Source: an uncultured Chitinophagaceae bacterium (GTDB lineage Bacteria > Bacteroidota > Bacteroidia > Chitinophagales > Chitinophagaceae). From it: DNA of 16,545 nt. The notes under the pieces are model-generated. The model was not told the origin of the DNA. It did no database searches and was given only the letters and a program-made list of their open reading frames with translations. The DNA lies in contig CALKVC010000046.1 of the NCBI GenBank assembly GCA_937996595.1, forward strand, positions 1 to 16,545, read 5' to 3'. Both the position numbers and the translations under genes were made by a program. This document shows, piece after piece, positions 6,513 to 13,925 of the stretch; the stretch's first letter is position 1; every line of letters starts with the position of its first letter.

Positions 6513-8336
6513 ATGTGGATGAACATCGTAAAGTATTTTTTTGCTGTTTTACTGTTCATAGTATTATGCCCGGATTTACTGGCACAATTACCTGAAACAA
6601 CAGATACTTTTTTTTTAGCGAAGAAAAAAGGATTACTGGGCAGGCTGGGAAAGAGTATTTCAAGCGATCCAGAATCCGAAGCTGCCGTAAAGATTTCCGG
6701 CCAGTACGAAAATTTAACAGGAAGAATCATACGGTCTGTAGAGATACTTAACCTTGGCTTTAACCAGAACCTGGATGATACGGCTCTTATTAAAGACAAC
6801 CTCTTTATCAGGATAGCTAACAGGATACATAGGAATACCAGGAATTCAGTAATAAATAATCACTTGTTTTTCAAAAAAGGGGATAAACTAAGGCCATTAC
6901 TCATTTCTGATAATGAAAGTTATTTGAGGAACCAGCCTTTCCTGCAGGATGCAATTATCATTGTAACCCCCGATCCGGGTACAGCAGATTCTGTGGATGT
7001 GCTGGTGCTTACCCGTGATGTGTTCTCTATCGGAGGAAGCATGAATGCCAATACCAGCAGGGTTCGCGCCGAACTGAGGGAAGAGAACCTGGCCGGCAGT
7101 GGTTCAGAAATTTCTGTAAGTGGCATATATGACCTCGACAGGAATCCGAAAACAGGTTTTGGGGCAGAATTGATATTAAGAAATATAGGGGGTTCATTTT
7201 TAAATGTTTCAACAGGTATAAATACATTTCAAAGTGCTTTTAACAGCGGCCGTTTTGAAGAAAATAAGACATATGTAACTCTGGAAAAGCCGCTGGTTAA
7301 CAGGTATACCAACTGGACCGCATACCTGGAAGTTTCAGCTAATAAGACTTTTAATGCTTATATAAGCGATTCACTTTACCAGTCAGATTACAGGTATAAA
7401 TACAGTAATGTGGATATCTGGGCCGGGTATAATATTGGAGGCAAAAACAAAGAGGGCCGCGATTCATATAAGCACTTGCGGCATTTTATCGCTATCCGTA
7501 CTTTCTACCGGAAATTTGATGTGGTTCCCGCTAAATTTAATGGTACGTTCAGGTTCGATTATGCCGATATAAATGGCGCTTTATTTTCGTATAGCCTGTA
7601 CCGTCAGAATATTTACAGAACAAATTACCTGTACGCCTTCGGGCGTTATGAAAATATACCTGTAGGAATGAGTGCGAGTATCATTACAGGCTGGACGAAC
7701 AAGGAGAACAGGCGAAGGCCTTATTTCGGGCTTGAGTTTGAAGGGAGCCGGTTTTCACAACGCGGGTTCTTCAGTTATTACAAATTAAAAGCAGGTGGCT
7801 GGCATAAAGATGGTAAACTGGAAGATGTTGACCTGCTCATGAGCGTTGACCATTTTACCCGGCTCAGGAAACTGGCCAGCAGGTGGAGAAACAGGAATTT
7901 TATTTCATTCTCTTTTACAAGACAATTGAATTATACCATCAACACACCCCTTTTCCTGAAAAGTGATTTTGGTTTACCATACTTCCGGGGTGGCACGATT
8001 GAAGCAGATGAAAGGGCCACTGTTAAACTGGAATCTGATTTTTATAACCTGAATAAAGTATTGGGATTTAGATGCGCCCCTTTCCTTTTTGGTGATTTTT
8101 GTATACTGAAACCGGTAAACCAGCCATTGGGCAAATCTGACGGTTTTTCTGCTTTCGGTGGCGGAATCAGGGTACGGAATGAAAACCTGGTTTTTGGTAC
8201 AATTGAATTAAAAGGGTTTTACTTTCCAAGAACCATTGATGGCATGAATAACTGGAAAGTGGAACTCGTAACAAAAGTCAGATTCAGGTATAACAGTAAT
8301 TTTATCAGGAAACCTGATTTTATCGCTACAAACTGA
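6513..8336 (+). CDS. POTRA plus beta-barrel outer-membrane protein (BamA/TamA-like)
   Basis: A 607-residue outer-membrane protein. Residues 1-25 are a signal peptide ending LLAQ. After a polar linker, residues about 70-170 look like one POTRA domain: RIIRSVEILNLGFN, a helix with NRIHRNTRNSVINNHLFFKKGDKL, SDNESYLRNQPFLQDAIIIV, then DVLVLTRDVFSIGG. From about 183, RVRAELREENLAGSGSEISV resembles the first barrel strand of Omp85 proteins (NLxGxG), and the rest is alternating aromatic beta strands to the C-terminus. The single POTRA separates it from true BamA (five) and TamA (three). It may insert or export a specific partner, but the substrate is unknown. The ATG at 6519 (MNIVKYFF) is equally possible as start. 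DUF4268 follows 10 nt later and is probably co-transcribed. Confidence 0.8.
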   Translation: MWMNIVKYFFAVLLFIVLCPDLLAQLPETTDTFFLAKKKGLLGRLGKSISSDPESEAAVKISGQYENLTGRIIRSVEILNLGFNQNLDDTALIKDNLFIRIANRIHRNTRNSVINNHLFFKKGDKLRPLLISDNESYLRNQPFLQDAIIIVTPDPGTADSVDVLVLTRDVFSIGGSMNANTSRVRAELREENLAGSGSEISVSGIYDLDRNPKTGFGAELILRNIGGSFLNVSTGINTFQSAFNSGRFEENKTYVTLEKPLVNRYTNWTAYLEVSANKTFNAYISDSLYQSDYRYKYSNVDIWAGYNIGGKNKEGRDSYKHLRHFIAIRTFYRKFDVVPAKFNGTFRFDYADINGALFSYSLYRQNIYRTNYLYAFGRYENIPVGMSASIITGWTNKENRRRPYFGLEFEGSRFSQRGFFSYYKLKAGGWHKDGKLEDVDLLMSVDHFTRLRKLASRWRNRNFISFSFTRQLNYTINTPLFLKSDFGLPYFRGGTIEADERATVKLESDFYNLNKVLGFRCAPFLFGDFCILKPVNQPLGKSDGFSAFGGGIRVRNENLVFGTIELKGFYFPRTIDGMNNWKVELVTKVRFRYNSNFIRKPDFIATN

Positions 8337-8346
8337 CAAGTAATAT

Positions 8347-8811
8347 ATGTATACAAAACAGGAAGCATCTGGTATCAGACAGGCATTCTGGACTACCTTC
8401 GGCCAATATCTGTCCCCCATACCCGGGGCCGGTGGAACCAGGATCAACTGGGTAAATTACAAAACCGGTTTACGCGATGTCTATATAAAAATGGATGCAA
8501 CGGATATGGAAGCAAATATTGCGATTGTATTGACACATAAAGAACGTGAACGGCAGTTTGCATTATACAATAAGTTGTTTATAATGAAACCAGAATTAGA
8601 AATGACATTGATGGAAGAATGGATTTGGGACCGGGATGCATACCAGGAAGGCAGAATGGTTTGCCGTATATATATAAACCTGCCAGGCGTAAGTATTTTT
8701 AAGAAAGGGGACTGGCCCCGGATGATTACATTTTTAAAAGACAGGATTATCAGGCTTGATTCATTCTGGTTCAATAAAAAAGAACTGCTGGAAATGTGGC
8801 TCGAATGTTGA
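8347..8811 (+). CDS. DUF4268 domain protein
   Basis: A 154-residue protein that is almost entirely a DUF4268 domain of the small stand-alone Bacteroidota type. The start MYTKQEASGIRQAFWTTFGQYLSP and the following INWVNYKTGLRDVYIKMDA are the characteristic N-terminal block. LMEEWIWDRD, SRIY-like CRIYINLPGVSIF, and GDWPRMITFLKDRIIRLDSFW complete the domain. It has no signal peptide or membrane helix, so it should be cytoplasmic. In other contexts DUF4268 occurs at the C-terminus of nuclease-like proteins, but nothing here shows a catalytic motif, and I assign no activity. It starts 10 nt after the barrel gene stop and is likely on the same transcript, an odd partner for an envelope protein. Confidence 0.8.
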   Translation: MYTKQEASGIRQAFWTTFGQYLSPIPGAGGTRINWVNYKTGLRDVYIKMDATDMEANIAIVLTHKERERQFALYNKLFIMKPELEMTLMEEWIWDRDAYQEGRMVCRIYINLPGVSIFKKGDWPRMITFLKDRIIRLDSFWFNKKELLEMWLEC

Positions 8812-8831
8812 AAAAAGATTTAATCCGGCAT

Positions 8832-8861
8832 CTGCTGTGGCCCATTATTAAGTAACAGCAG
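8832..8861. terminator. Possible weak bidirectional terminator hairpin
   Basis: CTGCTGT (8832-8838) pairs with ACAGCAG (8855-8861) across 16 nt between two convergent genes. No proper T tract follows on either strand, so termination here is uncertain. Confidence 0.3.
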
Positions 8862-8867
8862 TTATAG

Positions 8868-9275
8868 TTAGTATATTACTGTTTTTTCGGAAGCCCTGCG
8901 GGGTTTGGGTTTATCATGAATATTATAATTTTCCAGGAAACTGATTTCACCTGTCTCTTCAGGTAATTTTTTTACTTTTTTCAAACCGGAGATAAATGAC
9001 TTCACTTGTTTTTTGCTCAGTTCTTTTAATGAAAAGGCCAGGTAATATTCACCTTCTTTGCCCATAGGGCCAATATGGGTGGCCGTAATGCTTTTCAGCT
9101 TGTTTTTCTTTTTAAAAGCCCGGATATAACTTACAATGGTTGAATCTGAAGGAACGCCGCAGCAAATACTGTGAAATGAAACAACAACCGGATACCTGGT
9201 TACAGAACTGTCCTGCGCCACAAGATGTTGTAAAGCCAGTAAGAAAAAAACGGCAAGGAGCGTAGTGATTTTCAT
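8868..9275 (-). CDS. Small secreted protein with Cys-Cys motif, unknown function
   Basis: A 135-residue exported protein from the ATG at 9275. The frame opens at an ATG at 9302, but the nine extra residues only weaken the signal peptide. Residues 1-21 (MKITTLLAVFFLLALQHLVAQ) are a standard signal peptide with cleavage after the Ala. The mature part begins with a beta strand, YPVVVSFHSICCGVPSD, holding adjacent Cys38 and Cys39. A helix IVSYIRAFKKKNKL, the segment ATHIGPMGKEGEYYLAFSL, and a second helix KELSKKQVKSFISGLKKV follow, suggesting a small alpha/beta domain; a lysine-rich tail ends it. I recognise similar proteins in Bacteroidota only as hypotheticals. It follows the lipoprotein gene by 42 nt and is probably the last gene of the three-gene unit starting at 10854. 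Confidence 0.7.
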   Translation of the reverse strand: MKITTLLAVFFLLALQHLVAQDSSVTRYPVVVSFHSICCGVPSDSTIVSYIRAFKKKNKLKSITATHIGPMGKEGEYYLAFSLKELSKKQVKSFISGLKKVKKLPEETGEISFLENYNIHDKPKPRRASEKTVIY

Positions 9276-9317
9276 TTTCAATCGTGTTTGTTTAAATATC
9301 ATTGTTATACATGAACG

Positions 9318-9929
9318 TTACCTGTAATTGGATGAAATAGTATAGCATACGCTGTCATTGATCCGCTTAAACACTTCACCGTTCAGTTTTTGTAATTGCC
9401 TTTGTTTCCGGTCGTCAAGCAGCCGGCCTTCCTTGTCGTAATACTGGGGCTGCGAGAAATAAGTGAGTATATAGTATTTCTTACTTGAAAAAAAGGAATT
9501 CAATGATGTTGGTTTTATGGAAATAAAGGTCAGCGATTTTTGGTTACCTTCTTCATAATGTACAAAATTATTCACCCAGGTACAACGTATTGATCTCATT
9601 TTCCTGATCAGTTCCAGTGTTTCGGGCACTTTCAGGCCATATTTATACATGCTGTCGCGAATCCTTTTTTCTTCAAGGCCAAAAGAATAGACATACGTAA
9701 GAGAATCTGTTTTTATCTCCAGGGTGATGAGCTGAAAGTATTTGTCGGAAAATGCAACAGTAAATGGTTTGTGCTTGTATAATGTTCTATAGCTTTCTTC
9801 AATCTGGTCAATCACATCTTTATGCTGGAAATAGTATTTTTCAGAAATAATTCTTGGTGAGCATGCATTAAAAGCGATGCCTGTAGCGAATATGATGATA
9901 TGTAAGATTTTATTATTCAATATTATCAT
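9318..9929 (-). CDS. Putative lipoprotein, unknown function
   Basis: A 203-residue protein starting MIILNNKILHIIIFATGIAFNAC. The hydrophobic segment ends at Cys23, followed by Ser, which reads as a lipoprotein signal. The lipobox (F-N-A-C) is imperfect, since -3 is usually Leu or Val. The mature part has no motif I recognise: an amphipathic helix (DVIDQIEESYRTLYKHKP), strands (FTVAFSDKYFQLITLEI, LTYVYSFGL), a charged helix with ETLELIRKMRSIRCTWVNNF, and a C-terminal helix rich in Gln, Arg and Lys (DDRKQRQLQKL). Its start lies inside the end of the upstream peptidase-like gene (17-nt overlap, 9913-9929), so the two are translationally coupled and probably act together at the cell envelope. Confidence 0.7.
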   Translation of the reverse strand: MIILNNKILHIIIFATGIAFNACSPRIISEKYYFQHKDVIDQIEESYRTLYKHKPFTVAFSDKYFQLITLEIKTDSLTYVYSFGLEEKRIRDSMYKYGLKVPETLELIRKMRSIRCTWVNNFVHYEEGNQKSLTFISIKPTSLNSFFSSKKYYILTYFSQPQYYDKEGRLLDDRKQRQLQKLNGEVFKRINDSVCYTISSNYR

Positions 9930-10854
9930 TTTTTATACACACCGTTATGCCGAATATGATCTTGTGCAGGAAGGCAGGTTTAACCTGTAACAATGTTTTT
10001 CCGCCATAGTCCCAAAATACCAGGGTGATATGGTCTTCCGTCCTGCTGATATTTTCCAGTATCACATAATGAGTTGGTAAGCCCAGTTTGATACGTTCAT
10101 GCTTTTTTTTGTGAAGAATCCTGTTGTTCAGGTACAGCGCCACTATACCTTTTTTCATTTCAGCGCTTATATAATCATATACATTGCCAACAGCAGGTTG
10201 TTTAAGGTCGCTGCCTCTTGCCTGCACTTTATAATGCAGGGTTTTTCTCAGCATCCTGTTAAATTTGGCATAATTTACAGATGCCCAAAACCTGTTTTCA
10301 TCTCCCGCATCATACCTGCGGTTGAAAATATTCAAATACCCTTTAAAATGATCTGCCAATGACAAATACAACATTTGTTCAGCCGGCCTTATATCCAGCA
10401 AGCCTTTATATTTAAGGGTTCCGGCTGTTTTCCTTATGATGGTTGATGGTACAATCAGTTGTGTGCCCAATCTTGCTTTTCCGTTCCGGTACAGTTCTGT
10501 CATGAATTTCACATAACCAAGCGGGTCATCCTGAAGCAGGAGGTATGAAAACGCACCATATCCGCAAAAATAAGTTCCAATTCCGGGGTACATGCTAAAC
10601 CGGTCATTCACATTCAGCTTTATATTATTCATGAATCCTTCCGGCTTAATATTTGGCCAGTAGTCGCTTGGCTCAGGAAAGTGCAGCGTATCAATATATG
10701 CAATGGCTTCTTCGCGGGTGGATGTTGGAGGGTGCGAATGTCCGTCTGCAGAAAACGACGGGGTTGCCAGTAATTGGAAAAATATGAACAGCAGCACCGC
10801 CGTGAGTTTCGGTTTCCAGTGGGATAAACGGTTACTGATCAACTTGCCATTCAT
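9913..10854 (-). CDS. Putative exported C39/papain-like cysteine peptidase-fold protein
   Basis: A 313-residue exported protein. Residues 1-36 are a signal peptide (basic start, hydrophobic LTAVLLFIFFQLLA, cleavage after SFSA). A papain-like triad is suggested by Cys97 in GTYFCGYGAFSYLLL (Cys-Gly followed by a helix, as in C39 and related cysteine peptidases), His262 in LPTHYVILENI, and Asp282 in ITLVFWDYGG, the usual order C..H..D with the His and Asp on neighbouring strands. The middle (about 100-250) is helical, with no family I can name. The ATG at 10854 is chosen because an exact -7 box occupies 10862-10869; the longer frame starts at a TTG inside the promoter. It heads a three-gene unit with the overlapping lipoprotein and a small secreted protein. 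The peptidase call rests on motif pattern only; it could be a non-catalytic relative. Confidence 0.65.
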   Translation of the reverse strand: MNGKLISNRLSHWKPKLTAVLLFIFFQLLATPSFSADGHSHPPTSTREEAIAYIDTLHFPEPSDYWPNIKPEGFMNNIKLNVNDRFSMYPGIGTYFCGYGAFSYLLLQDDPLGYVKFMTELYRNGKARLGTQLIVPSTIIRKTAGTLKYKGLLDIRPAEQMLYLSLADHFKGYLNIFNRRYDAGDENRFWASVNYAKFNRMLRKTLHYKVQARGSDLKQPAVGNVYDYISAEMKKGIVALYLNNRILHKKKHERIKLGLPTHYVILENISRTEDHITLVFWDYGGKTLLQVKPAFLHKIIFGITVCIKNDNIE

Positions 10855-10861
10855 TATTCTG

Positions 10862-10869
10862 CAAAGGTA
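10862..10869 (-). promoter_or_regulatory. -7 box of the peptidase-like unit; near-leaderless start
   Basis: Minus-strand TACCTTTG (followed by CA) is an exact TAnnTTTG box. The predicted start, about 5-7 nt downstream of the G, falls at 10855-10857, essentially at the ATG at 10854, so the mRNA would be leaderless or nearly so. Confidence 0.6.
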
Positions 10870-10920
10870 CAAAAAAGTAAAAGTAATGTGGTTTACCGGA
10901 ATACATGAACAAGGGATACA

Positions 10921-13140
10921 TCAAAAGGGAATCCCGAAAGTAACATAGGATTGAAGGTATTTTCCCTGGTCGGCATACATGGCACTTAATTCCAAAGGCC
11001 CGATAGGGCTTTTATAGGCAAACGTAAGCGAATAGCCGCTTAAAAAAGACTTATTGGATGTGGCATTCTTTTCGGTGGCAAAATCTTTAACCAGCCCGTT
11101 TACCCGGCCGGTGATATAAATATTATTGAAAAGCGTGTACCGTAAGGCTAATTGTAAAGACGATACAGTGGCGGCATTTACAGTGGCTTCCTGTAACCCA
11201 GCGAAACGGATCTGGTTCCTGAAATGGCCGTTGATACCACCGATGAAAAAATTATTCAGGTTGTTTGGCACGTTTGTAAAATTAATGCCGGCCTGTAATT
11301 CAGAAAAGAACGTGAATCGTTTGTGCAGGGGTACGTAAATAGCGCCATCCAGTACAAACCTGCTGAAATTGTCCAGGCTTAAGTTTGAAGCCACAGGCTG
11401 CCCGTTTTCATAAGCCCTGATGTTTGCATGCTGGTTGTATATAAAAGCGAATTCAGTATGTAGCCTGATGCCCCTGGTTGGAAAAAATGTTTGCCGTAAC
11501 GTATTATAATTCAAATAGGCATAGGATTTTAAATATGACAGCCATCCTTTTTGTTCGTAAAACGATTTTACAGACGGTTTTACATTCAGGTATTCCCAGG
11601 CTGTTCCCACACCCGCAGATAATTTATTATTTCCACTGTTTTGGATATTCAGGTATGACCTGTAATTGACCTGTTTATAGGCGCCTTCTTTTTTAAAATC
11701 GGTGTACGTGTTAATATTCAGCCTGTCGATGGTGAAACCCGGTATTACGGCTATACTTTTTGTACGGCCCAGGTATTGAAAATGTTCTGTTTCCAGTTGA
11801 ATTGATTCTCCCAGGGCCACGGAAAGCATGCTTCTTGAATTGGGAATGATGAAATCACGGCTTGTTACATTCAGGTTCACATTGATTCCCCTGAATATTG
11901 AATAATAAACCGCAGCCTTCAGGTATGTTCCCGGGTTTTCTGTTACATTGAATTCAATATTAACGGTATCTCCGCTAACCGGAACAAGATTGTACGTGAT
12001 ACTGCTGTAATATCTTGAGCCATAAGCACGAATGATTGATTTGCTTATTTCTGCAGCCGTGTACCTGCGGTTATCATAAAAGTTCATCAGGTGAAAGAAG
12101 AAACCCGAACTTGTTTTTTGCAAACCCAATACATTATAGTGTTTAATGTAAACAGATTTGCTGCGTTGAACGGGCGGTGGGGCATCAATTCTTTCCCCGA
12201 TGGAATCAGCCAGTTTTTTAAAAACAGCATAGTAATTTTTCCCGGTGTCAATGCCTGTTTGCATAATCTCTTTGCTGCTGTTAAAACTGCTCATGTTATA
12301 CTTAGTCAAAGGCATATGAATATATATGTCTGTGAGTGGTATTTCTTCCCTGAAATCACTTGCTTCCTTGAAAAATGCCATTTGCAGGATTACATCTACG
12401 GCGTTACTGATTTCTTCTTTGGTAGACAAACCGCCGCTTACATTGCTTCCAATGGTAATATCGGCTCCCATCTCCCGTACATTTTTTACCGGGAAGTTTC
12501 TTACCAGGCCGCCGTCTACCAGTTTTTTATCATTGATGCTTACGGCCGTAAAAACGGAAGGGATGGCCATACTTGCCCGCAGAGCTTTTACCAGGTTACC
12601 GCTGTCTAAAACTACCAGGTTGCCCGTTTCCAGGTCGGTAGCCATGCATTGAAATGGTATTGGCAGGTCCCTGAATTGCTTCCTGTCAAAAACATGAAAA
12701 AACAATTCGAGGAATTTAATATTCAGTTCCTGCCCTTCAATGACACCCGCGGGTAGTTTTATCTTATTATTGATATAGGGAAGCTCAAGAGCAAACCTTG
12801 CATATTGGTTTTTTTCTTCCATTGACAAAGATTTCAATGGAACCTGGTTTGAAAATAGCAGGTCCCATTCAAGGCCTTTGCAAAGTTGTTCAATTTGTTT
12901 TCCGCTATATCCCGATGCATATAATGCACCCAATATGGCGCCCATGCTGGTGCCGGTTATATAATCAACCTTCAGGCCGGCACTGTCAATGGCTTTTAGT
13001 ATGCCAATATGAGCGAGGCCTTTTGCACCTCCGCCACTTAACGTAAGGCCAATGGCAGGCTTTCGTTTTATATTTTCCTGTGCTGTGCAGGTATGAATGC
13101 AGCAAAACGAAATGAACAAAAAAATGAATACGGTTTTCAT
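10921..13140 (-). CDS. Patatin-like phospholipase with POTRA and outer-membrane barrel (PlpD type)
   Basis: A 739-residue fused outer-membrane lipase. Residues 1-20 are a signal peptide. Residues about 28-310 are a patatin domain with the oxyanion loop GGGAKG (36-41), the nucleophile Ser65 in GTSMG and the second dyad residue Asp209 in DGG, so it looks catalytically intact. A POTRA-like region follows (about 330-410: VYIKHYNVLGLQKT, then YTAAEISKSIIRAYGSRYYSSITY). From about 415 to the end are barrel strands, ending with the aromatic SYVTFGIPF. Pseudomonas PlpD of this type is an autotransporter-like (type Vd) class A phospholipase; whether the patatin domain here is surface-exposed or periplasmic is not known from sequence. 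It has its own promoter (-7 box at 13181-13188) and is followed, after 66 nt holding another promoter, by the peptidase-like unit. Confidence 0.93.
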   Translation of the reverse strand: MKTVFIFLFISFCCIHTCTAQENIKRKPAIGLTLSGGGAKGLAHIGILKAIDSAGLKVDYITGTSMGAILGALYASGYSGKQIEQLCKGLEWDLLFSNQVPLKSLSMEEKNQYARFALELPYINNKIKLPAGVIEGQELNIKFLELFFHVFDRKQFRDLPIPFQCMATDLETGNLVVLDSGNLVKALRASMAIPSVFTAVSINDKKLVDGGLVRNFPVKNVREMGADITIGSNVSGGLSTKEEISNAVDVILQMAFFKEASDFREEIPLTDIYIHMPLTKYNMSSFNSSKEIMQTGIDTGKNYYAVFKKLADSIGERIDAPPPVQRSKSVYIKHYNVLGLQKTSSGFFFHLMNFYDNRRYTAAEISKSIIRAYGSRYYSSITYNLVPVSGDTVNIEFNVTENPGTYLKAAVYYSIFRGINVNLNVTSRDFIIPNSRSMLSVALGESIQLETEHFQYLGRTKSIAVIPGFTIDRLNINTYTDFKKEGAYKQVNYRSYLNIQNSGNNKLSAGVGTAWEYLNVKPSVKSFYEQKGWLSYLKSYAYLNYNTLRQTFFPTRGIRLHTEFAFIYNQHANIRAYENGQPVASNLSLDNFSRFVLDGAIYVPLHKRFTFFSELQAGINFTNVPNNLNNFFIGGINGHFRNQIRFAGLQEATVNAATVSSLQLALRYTLFNNIYITGRVNGLVKDFATEKNATSNKSFLSGYSLTFAYKSPIGPLELSAMYADQGKYLQSYVTFGIPF

Positions 13141-13217
13141 TACCTGCTTAAAAAGGGAATTTCCTGTAATTTATTGTGGACAAACTTATATCAATTCAGT
13201 AAACTTAGGGTAAACTT
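13141..13217 (-). promoter_or_regulatory. Promoter region of the patatin gene with AAACTT direct repeats
   Basis: Minus-strand TAAGTTTG (13181-13188) is an exact -7 box, placing the start near 13176 with a leader of about 36 nt. Upstream on the plus strand the octamer GTAAACTT occurs at 13199-13206 and 13210-13217, exactly 11 bp (one helical turn) apart. The same AAACTT core forms part of the -7 box itself. Confidence 0.5.
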
Positions 13218-13388
13218 TTCTGTAATCGGTTTGTTAGTGCTGTGTTGTTTCCTTTGTATCGGAAGGTGGAGAATAACGGAGATGGGCGTTTGTATAAATA
13301 TTTTGGTATAAACGGTAACATTTTGCTGTATCATGAATGGTATGTTTATAGCAATATTTTAACATTAATAATTTACAGAATGTTATTT
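13218..13388. other. Divergent intergenic spacer with nothing recognisable
   Basis: The middle of the 302-bp gap between the patatin gene and the OB-fold/YceI operon. It is AT-rich with scattered TAAAC/GTTTA words. I find no ORF, RNA gene or hairpin I would defend. Confidence 0.5.
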
Positions 13389-13412
13389 CGATGTTTAAAC
13401 ATCGTATATTTG
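13389..13412 (+). promoter_or_regulatory. 16-bp palindromic operator abutting the -7 box
   Basis: CGATGTTTAAACATCG (13389-13404) is a perfect palindrome. The next base begins TATATTTG (13405-13412), an exact -7 box, with predicted start near 13418 and a leader of about 25 nt. The palindrome fills the space between the -33 and -7 elements, where a bound dimer would block polymerase. I cannot name the regulator; no regulator gene is in the window. Confidence 0.7.
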
Positions 13413-13442
13413 CGGTAAACAGGGGTTAAAAAAATAAGAAAT

Positions 13443-13886
13443 ATGAGCAAGAAGGGAAAATGGATACTGGCTATAGTTAGTATCCTGATATTGTCAGGGG
13501 CAGCTGTAGTATGGTATATCTTCAATCAGGAATTTTCTGATACGGCTGACAGGAAGGTTTCTTTTACTGTGGAAGCAAATGATTTTATCAGGGAATTTGA
13601 AACAGACAGCAAGCGGGCAAACCAACTGTATACCGAAAAGATAGTAGCCGTAAACGGAATCGTTTCGGCCGTGGAATCAGCGGATACCACAACCAACATT
13701 AAAATGATTGATACTGCAAAAGGTTCTTATATTATTTTTGCCTTTCAGCAACAGCACTTGGCTGATGCCAAAAAGCTGAAAGAAGGAGACCGGGTTTCAA
13801 TTAAAGGATCATGCAGTGGCGGTACATACAGCGAGATACTGGAAACATGGCTCATCAGCTTTAAAAGGTGTGCTATCAACAAATAA
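13443..13886 (+). CDS. Membrane-anchored OB-fold (tRNA_anti-like) protein
   Basis: A 147-residue protein with an N-terminal basic start and one hydrophobic helix at about 7-26 (WILAIVSILILSGAAVVWYIF). This could be a membrane anchor or an uncleaved signal; there is no Ala-X-Ala site. The rest matches the tRNA_anti-like OB-fold family: a helix with SFTVEANDFIREFETDSKRANQLY, the strand KIVAVNGIVSAVES, NIKMIDTAKGSYIIFAFQ, a helix with LADAKKLKEGDRVSIKGSCSGG, and a last strand. Despite the family name, no nucleic-acid role is known for this exported form. It is followed by yceI-like 39 nt later, under one promoter with the palindromic operator, suggesting a shared envelope function and possibly stress-responsive control. 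Confidence 0.8.
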   Translation: MSKKGKWILAIVSILILSGAAVVWYIFNQEFSDTADRKVSFTVEANDFIREFETDSKRANQLYTEKIVAVNGIVSAVESADTTTNIKMIDTAKGSYIIFAFQQQHLADAKKLKEGDRVSIKGSCSGGTYSEILETWLISFKRCAINK

Positions 13887-13925
13887 ACAAATGTGCAATT
13901 CATCCATTAACAAAATAAATCAACA

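Noticed and set aside
12091..12609. 172-residue plus-strand open frame opposite the patatin domain
   Set aside because: The minus strand encodes the intact patatin catalytic domain here; the opposite frame shows no motif.
13093..13311. 72-residue plus-strand open frame across the patatin start and intergenic gap
   Set aside because: It begins inside the patatin signal-peptide coding region and runs through its promoter; it has no promoter or homology of its own.
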